NCBI GenBank assembly: GCA_965178525.1
Contig: CBCXVS010000361.1
Span: 1-6,443 of the forward strand
DNA from: CBCXVS01 sp965178525
Lineage (GTDB): Bacteria; Tectomicrobia; Entotheonellia; Entotheonellales; Entotheonellaceae
DNA: 6,443 nt
Direction: 5' to 3'
Part shown: positions 5,702 to 6,443 of the stretch, piece after piece
Numbering within the stretch: the first letter of the stretch is position 1
Layout of the letters: each line of letters starts with the position of its first letter
Made by a program: the position numbers and the translations under genes
Notes under the pieces: model-generated
Told to the model about the DNA's origin: nothing
The model's database searches: none
What the model saw: the letters and a program-made list of their open reading frames with translations, nothing else

Positions 5702-6443
5702 GGCGGCGGCTCCTGTCGATGCCAGTGGAAAGAAGAGATGGAAGGCGCTTGGACGTCGTGGCGACGCCACTGAATCATCTTCTCGATCATCGCTGGTAGG
5801 GAGGTATATCGCGTCCAATCGCTTTGTAAGCGCTCGAGATCCGACACAAAGATGGGATCGGGCAGACCGGGAGTGAAATCGGTCAACACCGCGTTGATCT
5901 GACGGTTGGCCATGCGCTCAAATACGGACACGATCTCGGCCATGGCAACCCCAGGGGATGCCACGATATAGCGCGGCTTATCCGCCTGCAACATGGCATT
6001 GATGATGACATCCACCACATCGTCGAGATAGATGAGACAGACCTCATGTCCGATATTGATGCGAATCGGACGCTGCTCATAAGCACTCACATAGAGCTGA
6101 CTGAGGAGCTGTGACGGATGTTCACCGGGCGAGGCGACCGCACATAATCGCAAGTGGACGACGTGCGGCGCGACGGGGTCAAAATACGCCTCGAAAAATT
6201 TTTCCGCCGTCACTTTCGCGATACCATACGGTGACATCGGGCACGGGTCGGTGTCTGCTGTAATCGGATTGCGATTCCGATGGCTAAACACCTTGATCGT
6301 GGAGATATTCACAAAGCGCTCGCATGGGGTATTGGCAAGCCATTCCCACACAAAAGCGGGCCGCTGGATAGTAGGGTTGTTCCCCAATAGTTAATGAGGT
6401 AGGCTATCCTCCCCCAAACGATGGAGGGAGCCCAGCCAGGTCA
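5698..6443 (-). pseudogene. NAD-dependent sugar epimerase/dehydratase (extended SDR), interrupted by in-frame TAA and cut by right edge
   Basis: The frame downstream of the stop encodes 229 residues from a TTG at 6387. It carries the extended-SDR centre: ERFVNISTIKVF (Ser of the catalytic triad), then SPYGIAKVTAEKFFEAYF with the Tyr-x3-Lys pair. These are followed by VVHLRLCAVASPGE and EVCLIYLDDVVDVIINAM, matching the 'LRp..vyGp' and 'fi.VdDva.a' blocks. Such enzymes convert nucleotide sugars for glycan synthesis. The N-terminal NAD-binding GxxGxxG half is missing from this segment. The same frame is open from the window edge to 6394 and reads TWLGSLHRLGEDSLPH, then TAA (6391-6393), then LLGNNPTIQRPAF. 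This joins smoothly as an SDR segment ending in the conserved Asn, so TAA looks like a nonsense mutation of a sense codon (for example Tyr) or a sequencing error. No ribosome site precedes TTG 6387. It ends in a 4-base overlap with the deacetylase. Confidence 0.72.
5710..5714 (-). promoter_or_regulatory. Ribosome binding site fixing the deacetylase start at 5701
   Basis: AGGAG on the minus strand, 8 bases before ATG at 5701, inside the last codons of the epimerase gene. With the ATGA overlap it indicates translational coupling and rules out the longer reading starting at 5818. Confidence 0.7.

Noticed and set aside
5702..5818. N-terminal extension of the deacetylase frame upstream of ATG 5701
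   Set aside because: It lies wholly inside the epimerase gene, has no ribosome site, and the ATGA overlap with AGGAG strongly favours 5701.

Overview
The window is one stretch of a surface- or exopolysaccharide (EPS/O-antigen-like) biosynthesis cluster. All seven genes lie on the minus strand, so transcription runs from the right edge (base 6443) to the left edge (base 1). The protein families point to a Gram-negative bacterium. The set of NodB-type deacetylase, FemAB-like GNAT transferase, Wzx-type flippase, glycosyltransferase and epimerase recalls EPS loci of Nitrospirota and Proteobacteria, but the sequence alone does not fix the genus. I see no tRNA, rRNA, CRISPR, insertion sequence or convincing terminator.

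Layout in transcription order. At 5698-6443 is an extended-SDR sugar-nucleotide epimerase/dehydratase. It is cut by the right edge and interrupted by an in-frame TAA at 6391-6393. At 4406-5701 is a polysaccharide deacetylase, overlapping the epimerase by ATGA. Its NodB domain looks circularly permuted, with the Asp-rich motif at the extreme C-terminus. At 3329-4378 is a FemAB-like acyl/aminoacyl transferase. At 2578-3279 is a class I SAM methyltransferase. At 1040-2509 (open to 2536) is a Wzx/MATE-like flippase with an ambiguous start. At 306-1010 is a second SAM methyltransferase. At 1-223 (minus strand, running off the left edge) is the N-terminus of a GT4 glycosyltransferase.

How they may work together (inference): the epimerase and glycosyltransferase would make and transfer sugars. 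The methyltransferases would decorate or cap the glycan or its precursor. The flippase would move the lipid-linked unit across the inner membrane. The deacetylase would expose amines on acetamido sugars, and the FemAB-like enzyme could re-acylate or aminoacylate them.

Gaps are short (a 4-base overlap, then 27, 49, about 68, 29 and 82 bases), as expected for an operon. Base composition is mosaic: the deacetylase and flippase are GC-rich (some 60-base lines reach about 70% G+C), while the two methyltransferase genes contain stretches near 30%, which suggests cassette-style assembly.

The points most worth checking are the interrupted epimerase, the permuted deacetylase, and the flippase start. 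At that start, a 22-codon ORF holding an in-register G GGA AAG heptamer runs into the flippase frame.
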